Positions 1 to 43,815 are shown, counted from the first letter of the stretch. The stretch: 64,000 bases of DNA from Chrysomallon squamiferum (GCA_012295275.1 CM022671.1:33199927-33263926), one strand, 5' to 3'. Notes: a model not told the origin generated them from the sequence alone. Numbers and translations: made by a program.

Positions 1-2
1 AC

Positions 3-346
3 ACAAAAATTCCAGTTATCGAAGCCGATTTGAAAAAAGTTAACAAATTGTCAGATGTTTTATGTAATTATGAAAAGCATGACAACGACGACGTCTACTA
101 TACTGTATATTGGTACATCAACGACACATACTGTTATGCTTCTAGCTCGCATCAGTGGTTAGATCGAGAGAAAAATAACAAACTGGTCGAAGCGACAGCG
201 ATGAATGAATGCATCACAACAACAAGTTTTAACGTGAGTAACTATTAACACTTTTCAATAAATATAAATATATTTTATTTGTCAAAACAGTTATTATTAT
301 ATATTATATAATATATTATATAATAATAATTGATTTATTGAACTAA

Positions 347-384
<38 letters not shown>

Positions 385-1531
385 TATTATTATTATTACC
401 ATAATCATTAATTTCACTATTATTATCATCATCAATTTTAATGGCATTATAATAATAATGTTATCACCATCATCATCATCATCACCATCATCATTATCAT
501 CGTTATTATTATTATGTGTATATATATATGAATATGGCGGTTCGTCTGTGTTATATTGTTTTCTACTGTAGGATTTTATTTATTTTTATTTTTTTTATAT
601 AAATGTAAAATTATTTTTTAAGATAACGTGTGGTATACGAATAAGCGATGAAGACCTGCCAGGTGGAAGTGTGCCAGTTTTCGGACAACCAGTGTTCTTT
701 GACATCAAGACAAATGTTTCTGTAATCTCTTTGTATTTTCTCAAAGTATATATCATAGGAATTTTTCTTTCTTTCTCTTTTTAATTTTTATTTTATGTAT
801 ACAGTTTTGACAAACAACAAAACTAAAATATATTTTATTATTATCTTCGAAAGAAGAGAAAGTGACAGAATCTCGAAATCTACTACTTTTAGTAATATTA
901 TTGTGTTTTATTTTCAGTAAAGGAAGCATACAAAATTTTATATATATGCCGTTTTTCATGCAGGATTACTGTGTTCCTGATGGAGAGTGTAATGAGATTG
1001 GTTCTAAATGTCTGGAAGACGCATGTTTGGTGTGTTCAGCCTCTGAAAAGGGCAAAACCTGGCAAATATATTCAAGTAAGATCCTTCTGCTTCTTCTTCT
1101 TCTTCTTATTATTATTAACATTATTTAGCTATGTGAATTTCAGAATGTGTTCTCCCCACCACAAATTTACGTGCAATACATATAGATACACACACATATA
1201 TATACAGACTCACATACAATACATACTTACTTCTATAATACAGGGACATTTCTTATTGTGCAGTATCAAGACATTTTTTTAAACCAGAACATTTAACACA
1301 GAAAATAACGTACTCTATAAAGTTATAAATCTGTGTGTATATGTACCACAATAACAAATTAAAATGTATATACTTGTGTCTATCTGTATGTGTGTATGTA
1401 TTTAAAATGTTTTAATTATTGTTGTTGTTGATGTTATTAATATTACTATTCTTTTAGCATGTGGAGCTGCTGTTGTGTTCGTCCAGTGGTGCGTGATGAT
1501 GATGTCGGTGTTAATCATCTCTGTCTTGTGA
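3..1531 (+). CDS. 3' end of an unidentified cysteine-containing protein (partial)
   Basis: Four exons can be joined in phase: about 3-233 (left limit uncertain), 623-721, 964-1075 and 1458-1531, with stop TGA at 1529-1531. Donors are GTGAGT, GTAATC and GTAAGA; acceptors are AAG, CAG and TAG. The in-window product is about 171 residues. Exon 1 carries a WYIND-type motif next to cysteines. Exon 2 carries ITCGIRISDEDLPGGS. Exon 3 is cysteine-rich (DYCVPDGECNEIG, then C..C spacings like an EGF or follistatin-like module). The last exon ends in a run of about 18 hydrophobic residues, which could be a membrane anchor or GPI signal. The overall look (V.W...., ITCGI...., then a small Cys module) reminds me of invertebrate VWDE-like extracellular proteins, but this is only a resemblance. 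The 5' part lies left of the window. The exon structure is fairly sure; the identity is not. Confidence 0.55.
348..399. repeat. (ATT)n microsatellite
   Basis: About 17 ATT units with one interruption, in the first intron seen of the left-edge gene. ATC-rich sequence follows to about 505. Confidence 0.95.
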
Positions 1532-1619
1532 AAGAGTTTAACATGAGATAAATGACAGCCATCCATACCGAAACTATCGAGTTAACTGACAAAATACTTG
1601 TGTTTGAAAACTGGAATCA

Positions 1620-1625
1620 AATAAA
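1620..1625 (+). promoter_or_regulatory. Candidate polyadenylation signal AATAAA
   Basis: An AATAAA hexamer lies about 90 bases after the stop codon of the left-edge gene. It is the first good signal downstream. In a region this AT-rich such hexamers also occur by chance. Confidence 0.35.
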
Positions 1626-3476
1626 ATAATCGAAGAAGCAAACATAATTATTATTAGAATTATTGTTTGCAATTAGTTTATTAGTTTATATAGAGCCAAA
1701 GATAAAATATGACTTTATTTTAACATTGTGACTGTCAGTTATATTCTGTTTTGTAACATTTGTTTTGCATTTTATTTTATGACTTGAATTTTCTTTTTTA
1801 AATTACATTATTATTATTATTATTATTATTATGTATCCATTATTGTCAGATTTCGTGTGATGTAAATAATACAAGATATCAGTCATACTTAAATAAAACT
1901 ATATGTATGATCTGAAGACAAACGTACATATTAATAGCTTATTACTGTTATTTTTGGAGATGCTTAATGTATCTATAAATCAGAATGAATTATAAACTTT
2001 AATAAAGATACATACATCACATTAAATGTACATTTAAAAGTTAAGTTAACATTTGTATTGTCAGTGGATATAACAAGACAAAATCAAACATACTGAATTC
2101 AATATTTGTATGCTTGTAAATTTTAATTTTTTTTGTTTTTAGGGAAGTTTACTCATATATTACATGATAGATTTATGATACTATTATACATTTTGATGTT
2201 ACAAAAAAATATATATATAATAAATAAAAAAATAAAAAATATTTGAGACAGATCGAGGAAATTGTTTTATGTTACCAAGTATACTAAGAAATAGTATTAA
2301 TTAAAACCTAAATATGTATTATTTCATGCCATTTTTTAATGTATTATTCCTTCCAGTTTAATTTTTAATGAACAAAATATAAATTACATTAGAATTAATT
2401 TCTATAAGATTAATTTCACTTGAAATCCGATTTGTAAGTAATGTATAGCTTTATTACAAATTAAATAAAGTAAACTGGAATGTAAAACAGACAACTCAGA
2501 TTTAAATATTTATTATGAAGTCTAACACTAACATACGTATTTTACCTGACAATAAACTAACATTTAAATAACAAATGGATGTTACGAGTTTATGAAGCTG
2601 AACAAAATAATGCATAACATTAACATCTAAGCAAAACAGATCTGAACACTTAAGACAAACACCTTAAAAAAAAATTGTGATGGTGTTAACAAATAATCTT
2701 AATACATTCTGTATACATTTATGAATATTTTATTTCACATTAAAGGGCATCTAAAAGAGGTCTAGTTTCATTCTGGATACTTTGTTTTGTTTGTGCAAGC
2801 CATGATTTTTATTAATAAAATATAATAATATAACACTGAAGGTAACAAAGGGACATTTTCCTTTTTTTCTAATTTCTTCATACTGTTATGTATTGCTGAT
2901 TTTTTCTTTTTTAAGTATATGAAACTAGTAAATACCGGTTATTTATAGAGGATCAGCTGTCTTTTCAAATCAGTTTTCAATTTTGTATTTATTTGTAAGA
3001 ATATAAAAGGCTTTAGATTTTGCATTATTAAAACCAAAATAAAACTTGATTTAAAAACATTCTTTGTTTTCAGTCACATTTGAATGATTTTATTTCTTTT
3101 GTCACATTCAACAAAAGCTCCGTTTAGACAGCTGTCCGATTCTGCATAAACTGAAATCATACATATAAATTATACATATCTATATGCATATATATCTGTA
3201 TGTATATATATATATAAGAATGTAAAAATGTGCACTCAAATCAGCTACTAAAAACATACCTGAACTAACAGATACATTAACAGAAAGATTACTTCATAAT
3301 GACTAATGAATGAATGATTATTATTTACACAGTAGAACATGATGACATGAAATAAATGAAATGTGATAAAATAAACAGTGTTTTTTTAGTTGTGTAACAC
3401 TGACGGCTGTCTGGTATACTGATGATGTCAGACGTCTGAAATATTTTGAATGTGATGATTATCAAGTGTTGTGTTG
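1626..3476. other. Intergenic, between two convergent genes
   Basis: AT-rich sequence with no convincing coding exon on either strand. It lies between the stop of the + strand gene at 1531 and the stop of SMC1 at 3477, so it should contain both 3' UTRs. It holds a short (ATT)n run near 1807-1831 and a (TA)n patch near 3203-3214. Confidence 0.6.
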
Positions 3477-19409
<15,933 letters not shown>

Positions 19410-19769
19410 TTTAGAAACGAAAAAGATTTGTCTAGTTTTACACGTAAAACATAATAAATCTGCAAGCGATCAGAATTTGTTTGTAAACAAATTCCAAAAG
19501 TGTCATCAAATAAAAGAATTATCAATTTTAGCGCGGATAGATGTCGCTGTTATCGAACGGAAGTTATACTAACAAAGTCAACTATATATTCTGGCTTTAT
19601 TTCTGAAACTAACTCAAAGCTATAACCGTTTAAATTTAATGGTAATTTTATTTAGCATGGAGAAAATAGCAATAAATCCACATAAATTATTACTGAATAA
19701 CTTAGGTGACAAAGACCTTGGCGTACATGCATAATATTTTATTTTGAAATAGAAAAAAAAAATAATTAA

Positions 19770-19814
<45 letters not shown>

Positions 19815-20504
19815 AAAGAAAAAAAGAAAGAAAGAAAAATAATAAATAAAATAAATAAATAAATAAACGAAAACTATTACGTTTATTACCAACAAAGGTT
19901 AAGATACGACATTTGCAATATTATTCATATGTGGTTAAATGATTTCTTGATACGTTATTAAAAGAAAAATTAAATCAGTTAAAGCTAGATTTGTTGAATC
20001 AATCTTGTGTTTTGTTTTACTTATTCTCTCTCCTATTTATTTTACAAAATGCCCCAAAAGTTTGTTTTTTATTCAGTGTAACATTAACGACTATATCATT
20101 ATAACGTTGAAAGAAAAGATGCTGGAGTATGGTTTAAAGACGGTAATGACTTATTTTTAACTTTAATCGGTCGTTTATAGCATTATACCGAACCAACAAA
20201 ATTTCGGAGATTATCTTGGCTATTTATTACAAGTAAAATGTAATACAAATATTGTAAAATAAATTCTCTTCTCTTTATAATATATGTTGCATATTAGAAA
20301 CGGACGTGCATTCATACAAATAAATAGATAAATCTTATAACTTATTAATAGTACACAAGTTTCTAATAGCCAATCACCACACACCTTTTACTTTAACCTT
20401 AACAACAGCATAAACTTAGCAACGGCGTCGAAGGTTGTTTAGATGTGAGAGACGACGGATCCATTTTATTTTAACAGTAAATCTTTCGGACACAAGCCAG
20501 CAAA
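19410..20504. promoter_or_regulatory. Shared 5' region between SMC1 and the RIB43A gene
   Basis: The two start codons face away from each other with 1095 bases between them, so this stretch holds both 5' UTRs and both promoters, possibly one bidirectional promoter. CG-containing patches, rare in this window, occur at about 19530-19562 and 20400-20460, near the two genes. CGGAAGT at 19558-19564 fits an ETS core. TAGCAAC at 20417-20423 looks like half of an RFX X-box, which would suit a ciliary gene, but it is only a half-site. A poly(A)-rich tract at about 19773-19850 sits between them. Confidence 0.6.
19773..19850. repeat. Poly(A) tract with AAAG/AAAT tail
   Basis: About 38 A bases then AAAG, AAAT units, midway between SMC1 and the RIB43A gene. 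Confidence 0.9.
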
Positions 20505-23500
20505 ATGTATAAACTCGATCTGCCGGTGGATTACAAAGAGGCGTCTGCCATTGAAAGGCGACGAAAAATGGAAGAAGACAGAAAGTCTAGAATATTTAAT
20601 GCTAAAGTCAGAACGATCGGGGTAAGTAAATTTGGATTTTGTAATTTTGTTTGCCATCCTAATCCTTAATTAATAATACCGTTATGAAAAAGTAGTTTTA
20701 ACAACTGTGATATAAATGATTGTCATGACTACAATGGATATAAGTATTTTTACATTATTGTGTTATTCTGGTGTTTTAATGTACTTGTGTACTTTAATAT
20801 TACGTATCTGTTGAAATACATACATACACACATACATACATACAACGATACATACATACATATATTTATACACATTATTGTACATGTATACATCTTACAT
20901 AAATCAGAAATGGAAAAAATATGATTAATATATGAATTTAGATTGATTTAAAATTTAAAACTAAAATGTCTAAGAATGTATTGTATAAGTTAAAGACTTT
21001 CATAAATAAATTCTTTAAGAGTATAACAATCACTGTATGATAATAAATAATGAACTATCTTGGATGTATGCTGATTATGATGCTTGAATGACCATATATT
21101 TTAATTGTTAATGATTTATTTATTTATTTATTTGTTTTCTAGGTTGATGCACAAGCATTGACACAACAAGCACGTGACAAAGCCCAACAAGAAGAATACG
21201 AGCGAAGAAGACATGAAGCTTTTGGTGAACAAAATATATTTTTAAAATTCTCAAGTTAACTAAAAATATATAAATATAATATTTATTATCAGTACAAATA
21301 TAGTTCAGTATTTTGGATGTAAGAATGGGGATAATATATATGGCATAGAAACTACATGCATTTTTCAAATTCTTTAATGGATTTATGTTTAATTTCTGCA
21401 CCAGTAGAAATTCTTCTTCTTATTATTATTCTTAATGTTGTTATTATTATTATTATGTTATTGTTAATGTTGTTATTATTATTATTAGTAGCAGTATTGT
21501 GTTATCTTTATTATTAATGTTGTTGTTTTTGTTATGTTATTGTTATTATTATGATTAATGTTGTTGTTATTGTATTTATTATATTATTATTAAAGCTGCT
21601 GATGCTTTGAGGAATGACCGAATAGCTCTGTTGCTGGAGAAACGACAGAAACAGGATATTTATGAATTGAACCGAGCTGAAAATGAATTCCGCGCCCTAC
21701 ATCAGCAGCCGTCCAGTCGTCGTGAATGGGACCTCTACGATCCAGACCACCTTAAAAAGGACAAACCAGCACGTGTCCATGACGACGACCCTCGGTGTGG
21801 CGTGTCTAGCATTCAGAAATTCGATGGAGAGGATCTGAACAGCAAAGCAAGAAAGAAGTTTCAAATGGAGCAGTACCGAGAGTGGTGTGAACAGCAGAAG
21901 AAGGAGAAGGAGCTTGCTGAGAAATACCAGAAAGAGGCCGACAGACTGTACGAGTTAAAGATGAGAGAACTCGATGAGCGAGCTGTGGAACTTGACAATG
22001 CAGAGAAACAGTGCAGAAGAGCCATAGAGATGGCCACCAAAGATTACAATGCAGCACAGGTAAAATGATTTAGTTATTTTAACACAGCAGTACAAATATG
22101 AATATAAATAACTGTGTATTGTACAGTTTAAACTTATTTATTTATTATATATGTAATATATCTATTTATAAATAATGAAAGATTAAGTTTTGTTATTATA
22201 ATGAAACATTAAGTTTTGTTATTATTTAGTAGAATATTAGGATATTTATCTGATCATTTATTTATTATCTGACTACATTCTATTCAGTAATTTTATTCAG
22301 ATTGTTACTGTGTCTGTCTGTCTGTTAGTAAAATTGTCATTTATCTATCTATATAAATATTGTTAACAAAAAAAATTAATAGTAATAATAATAAATATTT
22401 TGTGTATCAAATGCAAAGTTACCAATGCTACAAAAGAACAACAACAGAAACAACAACCCAAAGACAAAAAAAAACACCCCAAAAACCCCTATTAAATATG
22501 TTTCAGTATCATTTGTTTGTGTTCTTTCTTTATGACAATCATTTCAATTTCTTTTTGTTTCCATCAGAGTGTGTGTTTTTTCATTCTGGCTAGTACACAC
22601 GTGTGCATAATAAATCATTTCCTGTCTGTGAGAAAATACATAAAGATATATCTTGTTGCAAATCAGTGCTGCATTGTTGGTTTTCTTTCCTGTACTGTAA
22701 TTGAAAAATTACTTTATAAATCTTGATACAAAAATTTACAGAGGTGTGCATCAGATGTTCATTCATTGACCTATCTGCTTATTCATCCATCCACTTATTC
22801 ATTTATTCCTTTATTCAGGACAGAGAAAGGAAAGAAAGAGAAGCTTTGGCTAGACAGCAGGAGCTGGATGATAATGCCACAGAGATTGCCAACCACATAT
22901 TTGGTGACATCCTCACAGAAAACCCAGCTGTGGCTCAGAGTGCATTTGGAGCTCACCGGGTTATACCAGACAGATTCAAAGGCATGACTCCACAGCAGCT
23001 GGAAGATATTCGCAAACAGCAGGAAATTCAGAGAATGGAGAAACAGGTAAGAATTCTACAAAAGGAACATTTCATATAGTGTGTATGTGGACAGTTTTTC
23101 ATATATAAGTATTTGGATAGTGACAGTTCTGTATAATGTGTATTTACATACAGACACTTCTGTATAATCTGTATTTACGTACTGACAGTTCTGTATAATG
23201 TGTATTTACATACTGACAGTTCTGTGTAATGTATATTTACATACAGACACTTCTGTATAATGTGTATTTACATACAGACACTTCTGTATAATGTGTATTT
23301 ACATACTGACAGTTCTGTGTAATGTATATTCACATGCTGACAATCTTTTGTTTAGACACTTAAGGAAATGGTACTACTACTACTACTACTACTAATAATA
23401 ATAATAATGATATTCTAATATTTAAATTTCACAAAATTATGTTTGTAATATTTAAATTTTACAAAGTTTCATTTTTAATATCTGAATTTGACAAAATTAC

Positions 23501-23919
23501 ATTGTTAATATTTAAATTTTACAAAGTTACAATTTTAATATTTAAATTTAACAAAGTTTCATTTTTAATATTTACATTTTACAAAATTACCTTTTTAATA
23601 TTTAAATTGGAAATTTATAATTTTATTATTTAAATAAAATGTTTATATCATTTTATTAATCTCCTGTCAGAGACTGAAGCAGGAAGAAGAACTACGAGAC
23701 AAAGAATGGGAACGTCAGGCCATCAACAACGCCCGCGCTGCGTTACTTCTTGAGAGAGAGAATGAACGAAAGAAGCGAGAACTGGAAAAACAGCTGGCTG
23801 ATGAAAACAGGAGGTTATCCCAGGAACAACATGCTCATAAAAACTATCTGTACAAGGAAGTTTACACCAACCCACCGACAGCAGCTTATTTCATGCAGTT
23901 TAATACAACCACTCGGTAA
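20505..23919 (+). CDS. RIBC2: RIB43A-like with coiled-coils protein (RIBC2 type), complete
   Basis: RIB43A proteins lie along the protofilament ribbon inside the doublet microtubules of cilia and flagella. Five exons join in phase to 379 residues, close to the roughly 380 of human RIBC1 and RIBC2: 20505-20621, 21143-21224, 21596-22059, 22819-23046, 23671-23919. The N-terminus carries RKSRIFNAKVRTIGVD, typical of the family. The middle has FDGEDLNSKARKKFQMEQ and REWCEQQ, followed by long charged heptad-rich helices. The C-terminus ends in YTNPPTAAYFMQFNTTTR. The start at 20505 is the first in-frame ATG and opens with the family-like MYKLDLPVDYKEA. I call it RIBC2 by general resemblance; in an invertebrate with a single copy it may be co-orthologous to RIBC1 and RIBC2. 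It lies head to head with SMC1. Confidence 0.93.
23122..23341. repeat. 31-bp minisatellite, about 7 copies, in RIB43A intron 4
   Basis: The unit is built on TTCTGTATAATGTG, TATTTACATAC. Two versions alternate irregularly, one beginning TGACAGT and one beginning AGACACT. Copies are nearly identical and have no spacers, so this is a minisatellite and not a CRISPR-like array. Confidence 0.9.
23412..23620. repeat. ~30-bp minisatellite in RIB43A intron 4
   Basis: About six to seven diverged units of AATATTTAAATTTTACAAAG plus a T-rich tail. The period of 30 leaves a reading frame open across it, but this is a by-product of the repeat. Confidence 0.85.
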
Positions 23920-23982
23920 AAACGAATTCTATCTCTCACCTGTGATAAAAACAGACAAAAACTTTTCACTTCCCATTTTAAA

Positions 23983-23988
23983 AATAAA
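23983..23988 (+). promoter_or_regulatory. Candidate polyadenylation signal of the RIB43A gene
   Basis: AATAAA lies 64 bases after the stop codon at 23919. Another AATAAA follows near 24080. Confidence 0.45.
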
Positions 23989-25198
23989 AATGTGTGGATA
24001 ATATTATATATAAATTTTTAATCATAAATTTTATCGTTGTATTTATGTATAAATATGTATTTCTGACATGTTTTTAAGTAATAAAAAGTTTGTATAAAGA
24101 AAATTAGAAATTTTGTGAAGTTGTATAAAGTTTAGAATACACACATGTATATTCTTATTTATTTATATATATATAATATTATTACTATTATTTGTTTATT
24201 TATTTATTTTTTGCTTGGCTCAATCAGATGGAATTTGTTATTATTTATTTAAAGTTTTTAAATCTTCATTAAGAAAGAAAAAAATTCCATATGGCCTTGA
24301 ATTTTAAAAATATTAAAATATAATGAAGTTTTACTCTAAGTTAAAATTTGTTGTGACGGAATCTTAAGAACAAAAATATTAACATTCATCAATTTTACAC
24401 TTTTACCCAAGTGAATAAATACTATATTATGTTACATCTAGGTCTAATGGTGTATTATTTCTTAAAATTATTTTAATCACAAAATTACAAGCTTCTTGTT
24501 ATTTACTTATTTTGTTGTTTTATTTGAAAAGGATATTAAATTTAATGCAATATTCTTTACTCAGAAATACATAAAAATTGGTCACCTTACCAAAAATAAA
24601 ACTAATTGCAATTGTTTTGTTTGCTCTCTTTTTATTTGTGTCAGTATAGCTGTATTCTTTGTGATGTTATTTTTTGTCAAAGTAAAGTTTTGATTGAAAA
24701 AAATATCCAGAAAATACTGTGTGTGTATATGGTATAATATTTTATATATGTTAATGCATGTAGCTAGAAGCAGGACAGATCTGCTATAGACAATCGTATT
24801 TATTGTCAAATTAAAGTTTCATATATTTTGTTTATCTTGCAATCATTCCATCTTGAATGTTATATTCACTACAGAGACTACTGTGTATCCCAACCCTTTT
24901 ACAAAACCCTGGAATGTTTTCACAGTTAGTACAAAGTTTTCAGAAAAGGGAGTTGTAACTGTTATTGTGAATGTAAGTTTATATTGTGATAGTGTGTAAG
25001 GTAATGGATAAAAACATAAATAAAGATACCTTTACAAAACTAACAGATTTGTTCAGTAATCAATAATTTGAAAATAAAGTTTCACTTGCAGTTTATCATT
25101 ATGATCCCTGAAGATTTCATTAACAATTAAAATTCACTCCAGTTTCTGAAAACGAAATCATTTACAGACAAGTTGCCATGGATTTCTGGAACTGTAAC
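23989..25198. other. Intergenic, AT-rich
   Basis: Between the convergent RIB43A gene and hydrolase copy A. No coding exon, RNA gene or clear repeat is seen. Open frames near 24496-24809 have the low-complexity composition expected by chance. Confidence 0.6.
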
Positions 25199-25862
25199 AA
25201 TGATGTTGCTATACAAATAAATTACAAACATGTCTGAATACATATCAGTGTTATGTACTGTTGCCTTTTTCTGTTACACTTTATGAAGTGCCAAATTTTG
25301 ATTGCTTTATAGTACATCGATTTTAAATTAAACATAGTCTTTTTTGGACATGTGTGAATAACATATTAAATAGTCTTTTTGGGGGAAAAAAAAATTAATA
25401 ATAATTATAATAAATAAATAAATGACAATAATAACAATTTAAAAAAAAAAAATGAAGTTTTTAGAGGAGAAACCTGTGAAATGGATTACTGTAGTTCTTG
25501 GTCATCAGTCATCTTTTACACACAGACATAACATCATACATAACAGTCACTGACAGAACAGTGATGAAGCTTTGGTAAGAACAGGAAAATAACCAAATAA
25601 AGCAGAAAAGACTGGTCTTGTAAATAACATGTGAAAGTTAGCAGTTAGTTTTTATTTCTAAACTGATGTTGAGACTTTAGCATTAGGTAAAGTCAACTTC
25701 CGGATAAAAACTGAAATCTCATAAAATTCCTGGAAAATACTTTGTGCACCTTTTGTAGGAATAGGTCACATAGATATATTAATTTAAAAAACAAACAAAA
25801 AAATGAAGTAGAAGAAAAAGAAGACAAATTGCATAAAAGTTTATATTATACATTTATATTAT

Positions 25863-25868
25863 TTTATT
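25863..25868 (-). promoter_or_regulatory. Candidate polyadenylation signal, hydrolase copy A
   Basis: TTTATT on the + strand (AATAAA on the gene strand) about 65 bases past the stop. The equivalent hexamer is kept in copy B at 36004-36009. Confidence 0.4.
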
Positions 25869-25933
25869 AACATTTTTAGATAAAATTTAATCAGACTAAG
25901 TTTTTCTTTCACTGTAATTTTAAAATATTGTTA

Positions 25934-33031
<7,098 letters not shown>

Positions 33032-33512
33032 TTTTCTTTAAAATACAATTTATAAAGCTTAACTTTGATTATTGTGATCTCTCAAGTAAATATCTATTTC
33101 ACAAGGATTTTGAAAACTAATTCTTTACAAAATGTTTTTCTTGAAATGGCATTCAGAATACTTCTCAAATCTGCAGTGTTTGTTGGACCATTCTAGTGTA
33201 GCTAAGCCGATGAAAGTCCACATTATATCTCTTTATATTATCTTTAAATGTAGGCTATATCTATCGCATTCATTAATCTAAAAAAAATAAAAATAATAAA
33301 TAACTAAACTAAAATAAAATAAATTAAAAATAAAATAGTAAGAAAATAAAAATAAAAAAACGCACAAAAAAGAGAAAAAATCAGAGATTCCCATGCAAAG
33401 AGGTTTGTACAGAGTGGAGTGCTCATAAAACTGACAGAAGAATGAAATAGCTCACAGAGGAGTCTGGTTTCGTTCAAAAAGAAAGAAAGAAAGAAAAAGT
33501 CATTACTCACTT

Positions 33513-33520
<8 letters not shown>

Positions 33521-33583
<63 letters not shown>
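33521..33583. repeat. (CT)n(CA)n compound microsatellite
   Basis: Upstream flank of hydrolase copy A. The counterpart in unit B is at 44161-44267 and is longer. Confidence 0.95.
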
Positions 33584-33770
33584 GCACATAGTTATTTGAT
33601 AATAATTTATAAGATAGAAATGTGATTCCTAATTGCGTGCCAACATTTGTGTATGAGTTTGTGTATGTATGTGTGTGTACAAGAGTTGAATGAATATACA
33701 GGTAGATATAATGTTATATATCCTGCAAGTTGCACGATATTATTAGGTAAAATTCTATATATACTAAAGT

Positions 33771-34620
33771 ATTACATGGAAAAGGAAAGTGGTAAGAAAT
33801 GTCATTAACAACGTGTGTGTATATGTGTGTTTGTGTTTCTGTGTGTGTGTATTTATATACATATTTTTGTGCTTTCGTGTATACTTTTGTAGCAAAATGA
33901 TCTCAAAATAAGCGTTTAAAACCAAAACTTTTATCATTTAAGGCTCGACAAAAAGGAAATGCAATGCATTTTAATTAACTTATATACAAACGTAGGTATA
34001 ATATTTATAACGACAGCGGACCGTATCAATATACATTTAAGTTATTTCACCTTACATTAAATCGAATTCATGTTGATCGTCTCGTGACGGTCCAAGGGAA
34101 ATAACTCCATTTTATATTAATATTTTACAGGCATAAGAGCATAACATTAATGAATATAAATGCAAGTTATTAGAGATTAAATAAAAATAAAACAGCATTT
34201 AATAACTGAAGACTCAACACATTTACACGTCATGTTTCGTTTATTAACACATTACCGTGATTACGCACAAAGCATAAAAAACGAAACAGAGAACTAGTCG
34301 ATCGCGCCCGTAAAATCAAGGGTCTAAGGGAAATAACTCCATTTTGTTTTCGCTTTTTCATAAGCATAGTGTGCATAAAATGAGTATGTAAAGTAAAAAT
34401 ATTACAAAGGCTAAGCAAAGCTGACTGTATCTCAGAATTTAAGAATTTAAACAAAACAAAACAAAACAAATTAATAATAATAAATTAACTGAAAATAATT
34501 TTATTATAGTTTATAATCAGTATCTTTATTTCATATTGTATATTTATTTTCTTTTGAATCTTCATTTATTAATTTTAAATTAATACGATTCGGAATAATT
34601 ATAATAATTTTAAAAAAGAG
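33771..34620 (+). pseudogene. Inverted fragment of hydrolase exon 10 and intron 10
   Basis: Bases 33771-33791 read ATTACATGGAAAAGGAAAGTG and are the 3' half of exon 10 on the opposite strand, still followed by the GTAAGAAATGTCA donor. The rest matches intron and repeat sequence around 38480-39250 of copy B in reverse complement, including TTATTTCCCTT repeats and the stretch ending near 34620. The alignment is broken by diverged or inserted sequence at about 33890-33990. It has no coding capacity. Confidence 0.75.
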
Positions 34621-34857
34621 GTTAAAATAAAGAAACAAATTCTTCAAAGTTGTTTCTTTAATGTTTAATTTCCAGTTTAGATCTTAAAGGACCATTTAGA
34701 AAACTGTTTGTGCCTGTGTGTGTGTGTGTCTGTCTGTGTGTGTGTGTGTGTGCGTGCGTGCGTGTGTGTGTGTGTGACCTCTATCAATTTTTGATTGTTT
34801 TATATATCTACTGAGTGTGCTCTGTTTTGCTGTTCGTCACTGGATAAAGATGTAATA

Positions 34858-34915
34858 ATGTAAGCAGATTTCTAGGTGGTTATATAGGAGTTATCATCAT
34901 ATTAAATGTTATAAA
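34858..34915. repeat. Dispersed repeat GTAAGCAGATTT, internally deleted copy
   Basis: The start (TGTAAGCAGATTT) and the end (TAGGTGGTTATA..GGAGTTATCATCATATTAA) of the repeat seen at 44494 and 45919 are joined here, with about 190 internal bases missing. Confidence 0.7.
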
Positions 34916-36052
34916 TAATTTTAAAAAATGAAATAAAATGAAATAATCATGATAATATTAAATATATACTGAATAGTTGTTTAAATCTGTGCTTATGTTT
35001 GTTCTCTTCTCTTTGTTTGAACTGTTTGTACTTACCCCCGAACAAACTTAAATAGTGAAGCTTTCATAGTTACAAAATAGAACAAAGTATCCAACTTCCT
35101 AGTCTGGAGTTGTCATTTGAGATAAACCTGTATAATAATTTAATTTTATTTTTCAATTTATTATTTTTTTTCTTCTTTATATTAAGAAGTTACGGAAGGA
35201 TTGTATTTTTATGTTGAAGTTTGTATTCACACAGAACTGTTATATATGTCAGACTTTTAATATTCTTTTGCTGATTTACATTTCAAGATTCACTTGACAG
35301 GGGAGATTACTCTATGCCAGGTCTCTCATGTGACACAGTGATGTTGCTATGCAAATAAATAATAAACATATGTCTGAATATGTATCAGTGTTACGTACTA
35401 TGTCGGTTTTTTCTGTTACACTTTATGAAGAACGGAATTTCATTGCCTTTATACTACATCAATTTTAAACTAAACATTATAATACATGTTAATGCATGTG
35501 TGAATAAAATATAAAATAGTTTTTAGGTGAAAAAAAACCAAAATAAAATAAATAAATAACAACAACAATAATAATCATAAAAAATGATGTTTTAGAGGAG
35601 AAACCTGCAATATGGAATACTGTAGTTCCAGGTCATCAGTCATCTTTTACACACAGACATAACATCATACACAGCAGTCACTGACAGAACAGTGATGAAG
35701 CTTTGGTAAGAACAGGAAAATAACCAAATAAATAAAGCAGAAAAGACTGATCTTGTAAATAACATGTGAAAGTTAGCAGTTAGTTTTTATTTCCAAACTG
35801 ATGTTGACACTTTAGCATTAGGTAAAAACAGATATCTCATAAAATTCCAGATAAAAACAGAAATCTCATAAAATTCCTGGAAAATACTTTGTGCAGCTTT
35901 TGTAGGAATATATCACATATTAGTTGTTTTTTTGGTATTTTTTTAAAAGAAGAAAAATTACATAACTGTTTTTAAATGCATTCTTTTTTAAATACAATTT
36001 AATTTTATTAACATTTTTTGATAAAATTTACTGTAATTTTAAAATATTGTTA

Positions 36053-43815
<7,763 letters not shown>

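Larger units (their letters stand above)
33032..35337. other. Region between the two hydrolase copies
   Basis: The first 250 bases (to about 33280) match the upstream flank of copy B and probably hold the promoter. Then follow the CT/CA microsatellite, an inverted fragment of the gene (33771-34620), a GT-rich stretch near 34713-34775 and a shortened copy of another dispersed repeat (34858-34915). From about 34980 to 35337 I see nothing recognisable. Confidence 0.6.

Noticed and set aside
23122-23341. Regular direct repeats that could suggest a CRISPR array
   Set aside because: Units are contiguous with no unique spacers, inside an intron of a eukaryotic gene; it is a minisatellite.
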